Origin: Phalacrocorax aristotelis
Lineage: Eukaryota > Chordata > Aves > Suliformes > Phalacrocoracidae
NCBI RefSeq assembly: GCF_949628215.1
Contig: NC_134278.1
Location: 33,684,115-33,748,114 of the forward strand
Length of the DNA stretch: 64,000 nt
Reading direction: 5' to 3'
The translations under genes were made by a program, and so were the position numbers. Below the pieces are notes generated by a model that saw nothing but the letters and a program-made list of their open reading frames with translations, searched no databases and had not been told where the DNA came from. Below are positions 36,425-49,879 of this stretch, in pieces. Every line of letters begins with the position of its first letter. Position 1 is the first letter of the stretch.

Positions 36425-37940
36425 CCCACAACAAAAGCCAAAGAACAAATCCCAAAAATCATTCTGCTTATTTAATTATATTCATTGGCTTAGGAAGTGG
36501 ATCCTACCCAGTGAAGTTCCTAAGCATGTGCTGTAACTAGTGAGCTGAGAAGGCAATTTGGTAATTTCAAATACACTGAGTTAGTAAGTAGTTCAGTATC
36601 TTTATATCAGCTGCATCACTGTGGAGAGAATATATGGAAATACTCTGGATCCTGATGGCTAAGAGTCTTTCGTGAATAATGCAAATTTGAATTAAAAAAA
36701 AGTTTTTTGAAGCAAGGTATGTCACATCACAGGTGAGGGTCTTGATCACTCCTTACTGGCAATTTATGGGATCTTTCTGTGGTATGCTTAAATGTGTTCT
36801 ATATAATGTGTGTATGTATGGGTATTTGCATGTGTATACACCAGTGTATTTGTTATACACCATTCAGAAATGTGTGTGAAATTAGGTCATTGGATGAGAT
36901 TCTGGATGCACAGAAGAGAGTTCCCACATAGAAGAAAGTTAATAAAACTTCAATATTATACCTGTGCAGTTCTGAGCTGCTTCAGATATTGCAATCAACC
37001 CTACAGAATTGGTACGGACAGTCAGACCTACAGAGATTTGTCCTCAGCTGCCACCACCCCGAGTCTTCTGCAGTGCCATGCCCTGAGGATTTCACCTCTT
37101 ACCAAGGGAGCTGTGTGTTGCAAGTGAAACATCAGTAGTTAAATGTGTGCAAAATTAAATCCTCTGCCCGCAGTTTCCTGCCTTCGTTCCTTGGAGGTAT
37201 CCTTCTCTTCATGGGACCATGGCTTTTACAATCCCTTTACATTTCTGCAGCCCCATAATCTGTCACATAGTGGTGGAGACTGCTGTTTTGATTCTGCAGT
37301 GGGCGTACCATCCTAGCAAATGTGCTTTATCTTTCTTATTTATTTATTTTCTTAATTTTAAACTGGAGCTTCATACAGCATGCTGTGGAAGGGAAAGGAC
37401 AAACTTATTTGCAGGAAATGAGAAAGGACAGAATAATCCAAAGATGTGTGTTTGCAGAAGAAAGAAGCATAGTGGGGGGTGTATCTGCCCTCTCCAAAAG
37501 ACTGGTTTCAAATGCAGCCATCTGCAAAGAGCAGGCTCGCGAGTGCTTTTTCTGTCAAGTGTCATAAGACCTATGCAAGAATACCAGGAGACGTGGTGAC
37601 CTGAATACCCTGCTTGTACACTTTGGGTGTGGTGTGCCTCCAAGTGGGTCTTCCAGCTGTGTGTGAACCTGCGCCTGCAGGTCCGCTCTTCTCAGACTTT
37701 CAGACTTTTGTCATGAATGCAGCCTTGGACTGGACCTCAGAAGGCATCACAGATACCTTTGGTGTGAGATAGACACAAATCTGTGCAAGTGGTATCCTCT
37801 GAGCAGATAAAGTTGGGACTCATCTTTAGAAGATTTTGGCCCCTGAATGCATTGAGATCCTTGGATGAGAGGTGCTAAGAAGTGTGAAATACTGCAACCA
37901 GGGATCAGGTAATGGTTTCTTCACATGCAATTTTGCTAAT

Positions 37941-40535
37941 TCATAGAGTCATAGATTGTCCTGAGTTGGAAGGGACCCACAAGGATCATCGAGTCCAACT
38001 CCTGTCCGTGCACAGGACAACCCTGAAATTCACACCATGTGTCTGAGGGTGCTGTCCAAATACTTCTTGAATAGCGTCAGGCTTGGTGCCATGACTGCCT
38101 CCCTGGGGAGCCTGTTCCAGTGCTCCACCACCTGCTGGGGGAAGGACCTTTTCCTAACATCCAACCTATACCTCCCCTGGCACATCTTCCTGCCATTCCC
38201 CAGGGTCCTATCATTGGTCACCAGAGGGGAGAGATCAGCGCCTGCCCCTGCTCTTCCCCTTGTGAGCAAGATGTAGACTGTGATGAGGTCTCCCCTCAGT
38301 CTCTTCTTCTCCAGGCTGAACAAACCAAGTAACTTTAGCCGCTCCTCATACGGCTTCCCCTCTAAACCCTTCACCGACTTCGTGGCCCTCCTCTGGACAC
38401 TCTCAGGTAGCTTTGTATCCTTAATGTACTGTGGCACCCACAACTGCACACAGTACTCGAGGTGAGGCCGCACCAGCACAGAGCAGAGCAGGACAATCAC
38501 CTCCCTCGACCGGCTGCAATGCAGGGCTTGCTGCACCCCAGGGCACGGTTGGCCCTCTTGGCTGCCAGGGCACACTCTTGGCTCATGTTTGGCTTGTCGT
38601 CAACCAGAACCCCCAGGTCCCTCTCTGCGGGGCTGCTCTCCAGCCTCTCGTTCCCCGGCCTGTATGTACATCCAGGGTTGCCGTGCCCCAGGTGCAAAAT
38701 CTGGCACTTGCTCTTGTTAAACTTCATGCAGTTGGTGATTGCCCAGCTCTCTGATTTGTCTAGGTCTCTCTGCAGGGCCTCTCTGCCCTCCAGAGTGCCA
38801 ACGGCTCCTCCCAATTTTGTGTCATCAGCAAACTTAATTGGTATTCCTTCAAGGCTTGCATCCAAGTCATTTATGAAGACATTAAAGAGTACTGGCCCTA
38901 AGATGGATCCCTGGAGAACTCCGCTAGGGGTTGGCTGCCAGCCCGATGTTACCCCATTTACTATGGCCCTTGAGCCTGACCCATCAGCCAATTGCTCACG
39001 CATTTTGGTATGTGTTTATGCAGCTGTGTGCTGGATATTTTGTCCAGGAGGCTACTGTGAGAGACAGTATCGAATGGTTTCCCGAAATCCCAACAGATTA
39101 CATTGACTTGGTCAACTAGTTGGGTAACCTTGTCATAGAAGGAAATCAAATTTGTTAAGCAGGACTTTCCCCTCATGAACCCATGCTGGCTGGGAGCAAT
39201 GACTGCGTTGTCTTTCAGGTGTTTTTCAATAACTCCCAGAATAATCTTCTCCATAATTTTGCCAGGTACAGAATTGAGACTGACAGGCCTGTAGTTACCG
39301 GGGTCATCCCTGTTGCCCTTCTTGAAGACTGGGACAATGTTTGCCAGCTTCCAGTCAACTGGGACCTCTCCAGATTCCCAAGAGCATTGAAAAATCATTG
39401 AAAGAGGTCTTGCTACGGCATCAGTCAGCTTTTCAAGTAGCCTTGGATGAATGTCATCAGGCCCCATCAACTTACAGGGATCCAGCTGGAGCAGCAAGTC
39501 CTGCACAAGTTCGGGTTTGACTGGGAGTTTATCATGTCCACAGTCATGGTTCCCTAGCCCAGGGCTCTGGGGATCCCAGAGCCCCCCATCAGTGTTGAAG
39601 GCTGAGGCGCAGAAAGTATTAAACGTCTCTGCTTTGTCTGTGTCCCTGCTTGTGAGGTGACCGTGCTCATGAAGTAATGGTCCAATGTTATTTCAGGCCT
39701 GCCTTTTGCCATTAACATATTTTTAAAAAGCCCTTTTTATTGTCCCTCACAGTACTGGCCAGCTTCAACTCTTAATTGAGCTATGGCCAAATGAATTTCC
39801 TCCCTACAGTGGAGAACAGCATCCCTATAGTCCTCCCATGTCGGCTGACTTTGCTTCCAATGGCCATACGCTTCCTTTTTGCACCTTATTTGAAGAAGAA
39901 TATCCCTGCTCAGCCAAGCCAGCCTTCTGCCTTGCCTGCTTGACTTCCTACATTTTGGAATTGCCTGCTCCTGTGCTCTTAGGAGGTGGTATTTAAAGAG
40001 TGACCAGCACTGATGGACCCCAGCACCTTCAGGAGCTTTTCCCCAGGGTACCTTCCTAAGTAGTTCCCTGAGCAACCTGAAGTCTGCTCTCCCGATACCC
40101 AGCGCTGAGGTCTTGCTGGCAGTTTCCCTCCTACTACCACAGATTTTAAACCTGACTGCTTCATGGTTGCTGTGGCCAAGGCAGCCACAATCACCACTTC
40201 ACCCACGAGAGCCTCTCTGTTAGGAAGCAATAAATCCAGGAAGACACCCTTTGTGGTCAGTTCCCTTAGTACTTGTCCCAGGAAGTTATTGTCCAGATAG
40301 TTTAGGAATCTTCTGGACCTGTTTGTCCCAGCTGTGTGATATTCTCAGTTGACATCTGGTAAGTTGAAGTCCCCCATCTGGACAAGGGCAGATGACTTAG
40401 AGGCATCCCTTAGTTCCTTAACGAATAACTCATCAGTGTCATTATTCTGGCTGCGTTGCCTATAGGAGACTCCCACGACAGCAATTCCTTTATTTTGTGC
40501 AAAGCAAATTGCTCCATGTGCCTTCAAGCAGTCTT
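37941..40535 (-). mobile_element. CR1 LINE, 2.6 kb, 5'-truncated, with decayed endonuclease and reverse transcriptase
   Basis: On the minus strand, from 40535 down, the order is as follows. First comes the C-terminal half of the ORF2 endonuclease (40527-39979; VQMGDFNLPDVN carries the DFN motif, and FLDLLLPNREALVGEV follows). Then the linker (about 40000-39737). Then the reverse transcriptase: GPDDIHPRLL and NYRPVSLNSVPGK at 39506-39200, a decayed YLDFSKAFD motif reading ICWDFGKPFDTVSH near 39075, and the catalytic IKFADDTKLGG near 38840. Then the C-terminal domain ([20 protein letters not shown]; 38575-38030), and finally the 3' UTR and octamer tail at 37941. At least three frame changes and several stops break ORF2, so it is inactive. 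It is the longest transposon copy in the window. Confidence 0.95.
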
Positions 40536-43500
40536 AATTTAATGCAGTAATGACTTTGAGTGATTGAAGAACTAATCAACTCCAGGCACTGGTTCTCATT
40601 CTCTAGCTTAAGAATGATGAACCTGTAGGTGCCTTTCTCCCCATCCCTCCTCACAGCACAGCTGCCCAGGAATACGGACCCTCAAAGAATAATCATGATG
40701 CTTATGTTCACACATCCAGAGGCCACGAGTCAGGTAGAGATAGCAAGTGGTGTAGGTTGGTTTTGTTTTTTTTTTTAAATTCATGCAGGAAGGAATGAAT
40801 CAGAGGAGATTTAAAATCATTTAATAAGAAATACAACAAGCACCAGATGTTTTTGTTTGGGTGGGGGCTTGAGTGGCGTTAATAGCAAAACTTGGAAAGG
40901 ATCTCAGACGGTTGAATGATCTGGCCTTTCCAAGAAGAGATCTCAAGAACTTAGGAATTGCACCTGTTCAAGTTATTTTCTTCCCAAATATAAGCTTGTT
41001 TCACCCAGTAGTGTACATATATATGCAAGTACACGTCTTCCCACTCTGCTACACGCATGCGTTCACACACATCATCATGTCTTTCGTACATATATCTGTT
41101 TAAGCTTTTTATATAGTCTTCTAAGTATGTTAGAGTTTCTTTAAAAAAATTCATCTCAGACATTCAGAGCAACAGTTTTATTTCAAACCATCCTGTGGTT
41201 TTTTTTTTTAATCTGAGAATCTTCTTTTCATGTCTTCTTGGCACTGAAGAAAATTAAATGCATCCTAGCAAATTCCATCACCACTTACTGAGGGTTTAGC
41301 AGCTACATTTCTGTAATGTAACCCCAGTATACTTAATGACAAAAGAATAAAGATATTTGAAATACAACCATGAAAGGGCAAAACAGATTTTTCTGGACAA
41401 AGGGAAATCAAACTGTGGCAAAACTTGCATAAGATTGGCTGTGTGCATCCAAGTGAAAAAGACAAATCTAACTGTTTTATATTTCATCGATTATTTATAC
41501 TACGATTTTTAAAAAGGAAAAAATGTGGGGGGCATTTTTTTCTTTAACCTAATTCATCAATTAAATGAGGATGGTATTTAGGAATACCATCCAAAAGTTT
41601 CAATTCTGGTCTCAAATTTTGAAATTATCCTTTCTGAGATGAAGTGTATATATAAAAAAATCTGAAACTCACATGTGTTTATTCTACATGTGACCTATCC
41701 TGCATCTGCATCAGACCTGTCCCGTACAGTGATTGCAACACATAGGCCAATGTAAATTTAATGTTCTTTATTTGGTTTACACTTCTGAGAGTCTTGGTTA
41801 TCTTATTTTGCATTTGTTAAAGAGAGACAGGAACATGAAATGAACATACAATTTAACGAGAGACAGCAGTGTTAGCCCTTAACAAAGATCTTCTGGTAAG
41901 TATATGGTTGGCAGCAGGTGAGACATTTGACACCACAGAATCTAGAGGCTTTCACAACAACTGAGTTGGATATTTTCATTTGCTGGCATATTCTGTCCTT
42001 GCCACCTCCAAGCTCTGTCCGTGGCTCAGGTCACTGCAAATACTGAAGCTCATGCTGGGTTCTGATGTGCCTTCACCAGTGCAGCCTAGTGGGAGATGTT
42101 CTGATCATGTAAGAATCATGGTGGCAATTTGACAACCGTTGAATATTATTTTTTTGACAAATATTATAAGTGTTATAGAAATATTTTCATGCAATATTAA
42201 CATTATTGTAACACCAGTATAGAAGCATAAATTACCAGATGAGTCAGAATTATGGCCCTTTTCCTGCTGTGTGTGGGCAGACCCCTGCATCTGTGCTCAT
42301 TACAGGTTTGGGACCTAAATGCATTAGATGCATACTGGAAGAAAATGAGCCTGCATGTATTTTAATAGAAGGAATACGTTGTTCTTTGTTGTGACGAAAG
42401 AAAATCCTCTGAAGATGGAAATTTCCTTGTGTTTCACTTCTAAAAGACAAGTATATTAACATGGAAATGTCTCTGGAAATTCTTGTAAGATTAATGACAA
42501 AACTTAAAAAAATATAAATAAAGCAGCTCAAACCAATATCTTGAAAGAGAAGTGGAGGTGTATTATCTTCAGGAGATTCCAGACAGGATTTGTGTAAGTG
42601 GAGTGCAGTGGTGGTCCAGTGCTGCTGTAAAGTATATTTGTCCGTAATGTACTAATATCTAATACTGTGTGGTAATATAATTAACTATTTGTGACAACAG
42701 TTTTCCCAAAGTCATAAACTGTAATTTCATTGTCTGCCTCTTCTCAGGGGAACACTGAAAATCCTAATAGGGATCTCTCCTTTCATCTGACGCCTTTCCT
42801 TAAACAGAAGCTTGCAGTTTATTGAAGAAGACATCCCATTGCGTGGGGTCCTGAGATGTATCTTTGTGTTTAGTACTTCAAAGATTTTTGTGTGCAGCAC
42901 TGCTTTCTTTGGATTTTCTGCCTCTGAAAGTAGTATGTTCGGTGTCTCTCATCTGGGTTGACTTCGTACACTAGATTGAGCAACAACAGTACCTATTTCA
43001 GAAGAGCAAGTAGTTGTGCTTTTGCTCAGAAAAATGGAAATTACAGGAGAAAAGCATCAGAGTCAGAAGAGGCAAATGAGGAGAAGGAGTGAAATTTAAT
43101 TTCTTGTAGCTGAAGCTGCTCAAGTGGACCCTGCCTCTACTTCTAGAGTGACCATGTTCCAGGTAGCAGGATTAGAAATTTTTTTTCTCCAGTGTAAATA
43201 AAAAATCTGATGGATCCTAACTTCCACTGGTCTGCTTCATGCTCCTTCTTTTCCTCACATGTCACCTTGTGCTATTTCTTCTCCCACCTCTGGGTGTCGG
43301 GGTGAGAGATGGCTTTTTCTTCCCCCTTTGCTGCTGCCTCCGGGGAAGATTAAAAATCCCACCCAATGCTTTCCTGAACCACTGAAAATTCAGCCTTACA
43401 AATTCTGATGGTCATCTGGACACTACAGTTCTCAAATTAATATTCAGAGCAGTTACAGTGACCCCTGCTTCTTGCTTTGTTCTTATTAATCAATTTAGGA

Positions 43501-46300
43501 GAATTTGATTAGCTCTGGTTGTTTGTGAGAATACAAATCAAACCCCTTTTTCTTTTCAGATTGCCTGAATCTAGGTTGTCCTCTGAGATGTCCAGACCTT
43601 GTGACATGCTGGTTTCTTTCCCTTGAACCAATTTTCATCTAGTCAATTGAATTATCGTTTCATCTAACTCCTTCCTTCCCTGAAAGTGTGATATTCATTG
43701 TAAGCTTTTCTTTGTCTTTGTAATAACTTTCAACTTGAGTATCAGAAAAAAGTAGTACTTGGAAAATATTTTGATAGTCTTACAATTGAGGGTATGTTGT
43801 CAGATCTCTCTAGCGACCACACGCAATATAAGAGCAACATATATAATTAACTTGGCACAGGTGGGGGGAGATTAGGGAAATTGTCTCTGTTACCTCCCTT
43901 CTTCAGTTTTGAAATCTCATGCTCTTGCATGATATGCTGGGGAAATTACAGACTGTGAGTGGGATTCATATGGCAAAATGTAGACGTCTACATCTGAGTT
44001 AGTCACCCAAGGCTCCCTGTGTGGGGAATGGAGAGAAACAGGACAGATGAATCACACCCTTGAAGAACCTATTTTTTTTTTTTACCTTTGTGTTAAGATG
44101 AAATGACTCATAGCCTGAAAGTACCCGTTTGGCTAGTAAAGGAGGCTGGGGTAACAACTGTGATGCGATGGCTGCATTCTGCACCCCAAGAACTAGATGA
44201 GATGAAAATGGCGCTTTGTGGCTCTGATGCGTGCCTGTGTGCTTGTGTGTACATGTTTATTTGTCATACTGTGCGAGCATTGAGTTCTTAGAAAAAAAAA
44301 TAATCTAGTTTTTCCACATGAAATTCCTTGAAAAACTAAGGACAACTTTAGGTTTCCATGTGTGAGAACTCAGAAATCAAGAAATGTGTAAGCTGAATTA
44401 GCATGCTGCTCCTGTATGTGCGTTTCTCAATATGCATCAGCAAATTAGAAAAAAATCCCTAATAAGTAGGTTTTCAAAACTTTGGCAACATGTCAGTTTA
44501 GTAGCTGAGAGGTAGCTTAAATGATGCCACCGTTTGTTTAGTCACCTTTGGAAACTGTATGCCCTCTGCTCTTAGGCAGATGTGCAGATGCTTTCTGGAT
44601 AGTGTAGGGAGCTGTATCAGACGTAGTCTCTCCTCTCTGTGTGTAAACCACATAGTATGTCTCCCTCAAATTCTCCGTGTCACAAATCAGCCTGAGGAGT
44701 CTGCGGTAAGTGAATATATGAAGACCGTGCATCACTACATATAGAAAGGAAATCTGTCTTCCCATGTTTGCTTCTTCAGTACGTTGTTGGCAAGAGCATG
44801 CGGGGCGTGAGCCAGGGTGGGCTTTCAGGAGTAAGCTGTGTTCACAGTGGTGCTGGTGTCACTAAACATGTATGTCGGGACCCTCATCTGAAAACGCCAG
44901 TGAGACGTATACCATCTTCCCAGAAAGAGGTGAACAGTATTAAAACAGATTCCAGCAGAACACATTCTTATGTAATTAGTGTACGTAGGCACCCTGAAAT
45001 GGGTAACGAGACATGAGGGTCACAGCTCCTTCTTCTCTGGAGCTCAGAGCTGCAAACTAGAACCTACTCAAGATCCAGACCCTTGAGATGTGGTCTAGGT
45101 AGCTGTGTAAATCACAGCTGATTTTTATGCATGAATGAAGCCATGATGTATCAGAAGCAATGCATCTAGATTCTTCTCTCTCAAATTCACAGATCTTAAT
45201 TCCCAGAAAGTCTTTCCCAGCCCGGTCACACTAGGTTTAGGAGGCACATCGTTCCATTGGTCATTTTGAAATTGGGCAGGTTTGAAGCCAGATGTGCAAG
45301 ATTCAAGTCCATGGAAAATAAGATGTGGCGTGACTGTAGCCTGACAGCAGCAGAGAATGTCGGGCAACCGCTGGATTCAACATCCTCCTACTTCCAGACA
45401 AAACCAACATTGCCACCCTCTCCGTGGCAAAAAAGAAATAAAAAGCCCTCAGAAAAGAGCAGTGGCTGTGTCATAAAACCATTATGAAATATAAGTTTCA
45501 GGTACCCAATGTACCTTTGTGAAGCAAGCGATAGAGTTTCAGTTAAAGTGGTGCCTCCACTGGCTTTTGATCTGGCTACATCAGTTGAGCTCTATGCTGT
45601 AGGTTAAATTAGTGAAACAGTGGAGGTAGCTGAGAACTGGCTACAGCGCTGAATTTCTGCCAGCTGGTAGTGTTTTGTCAGCACTGGTCAGTGCTTTGTG
45701 CACAAGCGATTTCAGCAGAATCATCACCAGTGAGCAGCAGGCTCTTTTTGGCTTTTTACCTTACCTTTCAGCCAAAGGCAGGCAGATCTAGAACAGCAGC
45801 CTTACCTGGAAGCTGCCTTGGAGAGTGTGTGCCGGCTCACAGAATCAAGTTGCTCAAACCAATGTGTTGACAACTGCCTACAAAAGCTGGGCTGGAGTTC
45901 CTCCAGCACCTGGAAAACTGGTGTGCCTCTTCCAGGTGAGAACCAGTGTGCTAAACATCAGGTGGTCAAGGTGGGATGCTGCCGCACTAGTTTGAGGAAA
46001 GGCTTTTATATGACAATATCTTCCTAGATTAGCTCCTGCTGTATAGCCATTGGCTTACTTGCTGGTCTTTCAAACCTTTATTTGAAGGAAAAGCATATAT
46101 ATGTGTATACATGCATACATATACAAATAAATTTATTTTTTGTTTTGAAAGGTACTTGTCAAATAATGATTCCTGGATAAAATTCTTACTTTTATATATA
46201 GGTGGGTCATAATTTGGATGATAGCTACTTCAGAACACTGCTTTTATGTGATAAAATGGCTTTTAGTAGCAGCTTCCCTTATAATTCAGGTATCACGATG
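40536..46300. other. Intron 1: unique AT-rich sequence
   Basis: No gene, RNA gene or transposon end recognised. A T-rich run lies at 40761-40776 and a TATA-rich alternating tract at about 46093-46125. The 200 bp to the right of the CR1 (40536-40740) is GC-richer and may be an older repeat I cannot name. Confidence 0.55.
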
Positions 46301-46550
46301 TGTAGCTGTACGCTTCTATGGGAGAACTTATCTTGGGCTGCATATCTCCGGGACACAGGGCTCTACCCACCCTGGGGACAGTGATGCACAGACATCAATA
46401 TGATGGATACAAAATGTCCGTTTATTTAACTGCGTCACATGCTTATATAGCTCTTGCGCTTCCTGTTCCTGCCACTCCTATGGGGAGGAGTCTATCTTTC
46501 CGTCACATCCCGTGATCTTCCGGTCGCCGATCCCTGTCTATTCCCCTACA
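46301..46550 (-). mobile_element. Solo LTR of an avian endogenous retrovirus (minus orientation)
   Basis: The 250-bp block starts TGTAG and ends CTACA, the inverted TG...CA ends of a retroviral LTR. Flanks are ACGATG (46295-46300) and GCGATG (46551-46556), a 6-bp target-site duplication with one change. On the minus strand it has a TATA box (CTATATAAGC, near 46447) and, about 16 bases on, an AATAAA poly-A signal (near 46425). U3 is therefore on the right and the R region is very short, a compact layout like alpharetroviral or avian ERV-K-type LTRs. No internal retroviral genes, primer-binding site or second LTR adjoin it, so it is a solo LTR left by LTR-LTR recombination. It is antisense to RIMS1. 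Confidence 0.85.
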
Positions 46551-48529
46551 GCGATGGTACCAAATAATTCAGATAACTGATAAAACTATCTCCCCATGAT
46601 TTTATGTGTGTTTGCACTTCAAAAGACCAGCAATGAGATGATCACACATCTGAATCAGAAGGATAATATTTATATCTAAATTGAGTAACCAAGTAATTCT
46701 ATCGGTGTTTCCCATGCTCTATCTGTCCTCCTCCTCTTGCATGCTATAGCTTGATTCAGATCTTCTGTGCAGTGTTTATTACCTGACCTGAAAAACTCAA
46801 TCTAAATATTTGGTGAGTTCAGTGATGTTCCCAGTGTACTTTTGGCTGCTTACGTACTTGTGGAAGAGTAAGGTATAAGAACCTGGCCATTCTGTAGCAC
46901 TGCAACTTTTATTTTTTATTTTCACAGGATGCTTTTAGAAACTGGTTAAAAATTACAATTTTCCAGGATTCAACTGCAGAGGAGGACTTGGTATTTTCAG
47001 ATGTGTTAGGATGAGTGATGCTTTTCGTACGCATAGATGTATCTATTCAAATCTCTGCAAAAGGGTTCCTCCGTCACAAGGCCCCCAGATGCCAGCTAGG
47101 AGAGATCAATCCTCAGATCTAGCCTGATAATTAGGCATTATAAATTCCAGGCTGAATTTATTTTCTAGCTAGTGTATATGTATTGCTTATTGTTCAGCTC
47201 TTTTCCTCTGTGCATTTTATCCTGAAGTAGTTAAAGATGAGTATTACATTCTTGCAAGACTTGTCTTGATGATGAAATGAGCTCTTTGGTTCTCCTTTGC
47301 TCAGGCAGGCTCCATTCCCAGGTCATCTTGGTGGCCTTTTTCTCTAGCAGAATGTTCCAGGAGGTTTTAATCTCTCCCCTCTTCCTACAAATAGAGGGAG
47401 AAGGAGGTTGGCCAGAGCCATAATTTATTCTTAAAATTCAAGAATTGTCAGTGGGTGGCTACCAAGATATGCAACTTACAGATATATTCATCATCTGAGC
47501 TAGGCTGAAATAGTCACTGCAGTTGAGAAGGTTCTCTGGGAGGTAGGGAAGTTCGTTCTTCACACTTCTGGTCATTCCAGTGGTGCCTTTAATTTCTCTT
47601 CATTCCGGTTTTTTATTCTGCCCTTACACATTTACATGATATATTTTTTCATTACATTTTTAAAGTCCATAAATCCTTGAATTCTTTAGGACTGACCAAA
47701 AGTAATTGTCGCTACTGATTGTTACTCGTTATTGGCATGTGGACCTAGCAAAGTGAGGGGAACCTTCCTGTACCACTTCTACAGTAAAACATCACAGGCC
47801 ACTGTTTCCTGCTGTCTGGTTAATTAATTTCCTGTCTTTGTTTAATACACCTTGCATTAATGAGAGTTTAGAAGGCCTTTAGGTGGAACTTTAATATGTA
47901 TATAATTACAATATGTACAGTAAATGATTTATTTAAGGTAAAAATATATACAGCATTGCCCAAATGCTTTAACAGGAGGTCCAATGTAGTTTTGTAGGCC
48001 ATCCTTGGCTGCCTGTTTCTACATCAGTATTACAAAAAATGAACATTTTAAACTGGGTACATCATGAGGCTTTCACTGGGTTGCCCACAGCTTTTCTCAG
48101 TACAGGTGAGGTTTTGGGAGAACTTTGTACAATGGTAGAGTTCTCCCATCTCTATCAGAAATGCACTATATTTACCATACTTTGGAATTGCATTCGTTGA
48201 CACAGCTATGCTGTGATGAACAAGCAGACTTGGGCCAGTTGGTCTCTCTCTCTTTCCTCACTTGTTTCCAGGTAATGAACTCGTAACTTGTAATAGATGT
48301 TATTAATCTGTAGCTGCCTGACATTACATTTTGTACTACTGAATGTAATCTTATTGTGTTACTCAAGATCATTTGACTTTGTGTACAGTTCAATCTTTCA
48401 CTTAATTGACCTTGCCTCCTGAATTTGTATTGCAAGAAAACTTCTTCATCACAATTACACTTCTTGTGCAAAGACTATTGAGCTAAATGATAAATACAGG
48501 CAATCCTAATCCCAGTTCTGTGAAATTCG

Positions 48530-48850
48530 ATTAGTCAGCCTCCTTTCAGCTGGTAGTACCCTTCTCAGATATATATTTTCCTGCCTTTTCTTCAGCTTGG
48601 TTGCTGAAGAAATCTTCTGCAGTTCACCCAATGATTTCCCATTTGACTCTATCAAATGCTTTATTGAAATTTAGATGAACTACATCTCCATTTGTTTAGA
48701 AAAATCAATTAATCACAAGAGGCTCTTGCCACTGGTCTGATGTGACCTGTATTTTCTTAAACTCTTCTTTCTTCTCAATTTTCTTAAATTTACCTCCATC
48801 TTTGGTAGTAGTTTCCTTCAAAAGCATACTACTGAGGCCTGGCTAAAGCC
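48530..48850 (-). mobile_element. Old decayed LINE relic (CR1/L3-like RT segment)
   Basis: On the minus strand, about 48646-48686 reads like DVVHLNFNKAFDRV, clearly related to the LINE RT motif (V)VYLDFSKAFD. Downstream minus-strand wording near 48600-48640 fits the 'LL.K...W..NWL' part of the same domain. The rest is decayed and the ends are uncertain. It is similar in age and style to the relic at the left end of the window. Confidence 0.5.
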
Positions 48851-49879
48851 GTATGTACTGTGTAGATCAGCATAAAACATTGCCTGCACAGACTAATGAG
48901 TGCTTTAATCACCCTTCTGAAAATGATTGCGAGTTTTGCTCTTCCTTGTGTATGCAGCTGTCCTCCGGTGGACCTGCAATTGTACCTGGGACTTCACGTG
49001 CCAGCTCTTTTGACACACGGACCAATATTGACTCATTCTTTCCTTCTGCTCTCCCATCTGTCGGTGTCCGTGTGTTGCGGTGTGCCCTGTACTTGGATAA
49101 TCAGCTTTCAGGGGCTGTGCTTTTGTGACTGTACAACACCTAGAGCACCCAGCATCCAGGGCATTCATCTGGCTAAAATGGTATGATCGATAAAATCTGT
49201 CACATTTTGACTTTTTTGGTTTTTCGGCTTCTGTTTGGAGAAGCTTTTGCTTCCTTTAGTATCTCCTTCTAAAGCTGGCAGAAGTTCGTCCTGTGTGTTT
49301 GATGGTCATGTGTCTTAGGAGAATGATGTTCTTTCTCCTTTTAAGCGCTCGTTGTCTTTGAGCTGCACAAACAGAGGAGGGAGATAACCCTCAGTATCCA
49401 GAAGCTTCATGGTATTCACCTGAGAAAGCTTGTTCTGGATGAAAGAAAAAACATTTGCTCTAGGGGTGGTAACTAAAGGTATGTCAGCATGAATAAACTG
49501 CGCTGAAGAAGTTTTTTTCACATTCTCTGAAACACAGATGTTCTCTGCACAGTGGATGAGACTGATACAAAATCTGAATGGTTTTGAAAGTGCAGAGTCA
49601 GCAAGGAAGTTTGTCCTGCAGTCATACAGATTCACTAGCCAGGAAGTTCCTGTAGTCATTCTGCAAGCCTGTACTTCAGGATATGCCAGTCATGGTATTA
49701 GTATGCCAACTGCGGCTGTTCTTTAGATGCTGTCTTTTGCTGAATTCTGTGTAGCCAATAGCACCCCTCTCAGTATAGAAAATCTGGTAAGTGGGAGTTA
49801 GGTGTAAGGACAAAATGTGTGTTTATTTAAAATTAGAAGATGCACAGTGTTAAAAAGTTTTGCAATGTCATAACCTAAC

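Larger units (their letters stand above)
28312..37940. other. Intron 1: unique sequence with simple repeats
   Basis: Mostly AT-rich intron. Visible simple tracts: C9 then A11 at 28593-28612, A13 at 28643-28655, TG/TA repeats at about 31998-32022, TTTA units at 32481-32507, an AT-rich alternating tract near 33288-33330, and AAAAC units at 36402-36424. A possibly conserved block (30.2-30.66 kb), an exon-like segment (32.08-32.29 kb) and an old palindromic repeat relic (35.84-35.91 kb) are listed separately. No gene could be supported. Confidence 0.55.

Noticed and set aside
37219..37599. 126-codon open frame left of the CR1
   Set aside because: Overlapping open frames in other phases, no splice signals and no familiar sequence; consistent with chance.
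38462..39106. 214-codon plus-strand open frame inside the CR1
   Set aside because: It is the antisense shadow of the minus-strand CR1 reverse transcriptase.
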